This document shows, one piece after another, positions 11,345-11,371 of a stretch of 11,371 bases of DNA. Numbering within the stretch: position 1 is the stretch's first letter; every line of letters begins with the position of its first letter. The notes beneath the pieces are model-generated. The model worked only from the letters and a program-made list of their open reading frames with translations. It made no database searches and was not told where the DNA came from. This DNA is from Candidatus Falkowiibacteriota bacterium. GTDB lineage: Bacteria; Patescibacteriota; Patescibacteriia; CAIXNZ01; JADLGS01. Location: the NCBI GenBank assembly GCA_020849205.1, contig JADLGS010000073.1, positions 1 through 11,371 on the forward strand, in the 5' to 3' direction. A program made the translations under genes and the position numbers.

Positions 11345-11371
11345 ATGCATTTTTCCCAACCTCTTCCTTTA
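11345..11371 (+). CDS. possible first codons of the next gene (cut by window end)
   Basis: After the PBP terminator and the promoter-like boxes, an ATG at 11345 opens a frame of nine codons (MHFSQPLPL) with no stop before the window ends. Product unknown. The call rests only on the promoter spacing and on the position behind a terminator. Confidence 0.35.

Overview
The window reads as a piece of a small, AT-leaning Candidate Phyla Radiation (Patescibacteria, probably Parcubacteria-like) chromosome. The indications are a cluster of short two-helix 'T4SS pilin' paralogues of the kind common in that group, a class A penicillin-binding protein with Ig-like C-terminal domains, a reduced UDP-glucose/polyprenyl-phosphate-sugar gene set, tight gene packing and mostly leaderless gene starts. 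This assignment is inference from protein style and context; no rRNA or other phylogenetic marker lies here. All genes read through in the standard code. Of the 14 genes whose stop is visible, 9 end in TAA, 5 in TAG and none in TGA.

Layout. Positions 3-551 hold the C-terminal part of an Ig-like, probably exported protein, followed by galU (579-1445) and a terminator. Positions 1541-4167 look like one transcription unit: a sugar-type ABC solute-binding lipoprotein, then three small pilin-like proteins (A, B, C), closed by a GC-rich terminator. Positions 4212-5165 are a second unit (pilins D and E) and 5179-5593 a third (pilin F), each with its own extended -10 promoter and terminator. The six pilin-like genes fall into subtypes arranged A, B, C, then D (like B), E (like C), F (like C), which suggests duplication of a two-gene block. 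Convergent to F lies a family 2 glycosyltransferase of the dolichyl-phosphate glucosyltransferase type (5582-6298, minus). The gap 6305-6504 contains a plus-strand promoter and terminator bracketing about 95 nt with no credible ORF, a candidate small RNA. Then come yebC (minus) and, divergently, ruvC (plus) with a small basic unknown protein behind it. The window ends with a 967-residue PBP1a-like enzyme, a strong terminator and the probable start of another gene.

Expression logic. At 4227, 5194, 6298 and 7359 the start codon lies exactly 6 nt after a -10 hexamer, so transcripts should begin at or next to the start codon (leaderless). The possible gene at 11345 can be read the same way. The small gene at 7915, inside an operon, instead has a clear Shine-Dalgarno. 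Four intergenic spots carry tandem 7-nt repeats (TACTTCT/GACTTCT-like or GTGTCTT-like) next to promoters, always with the pyrimidine-rich or T-rich strand on the coding strand of the next gene. The PBP promoter places its predicted +1 on a three-codon ATG-AAA-TAG mini-ORF.

Functionally the genes converge on the cell envelope: UDP-glucose (GalU), a lipid-linked sugar (the glycosyltransferase), substrate capture (lipoprotein), a surface pilus or secretion fibre (pilins) and peptidoglycan (PBP). yebC and ruvC are housekeeping genes.
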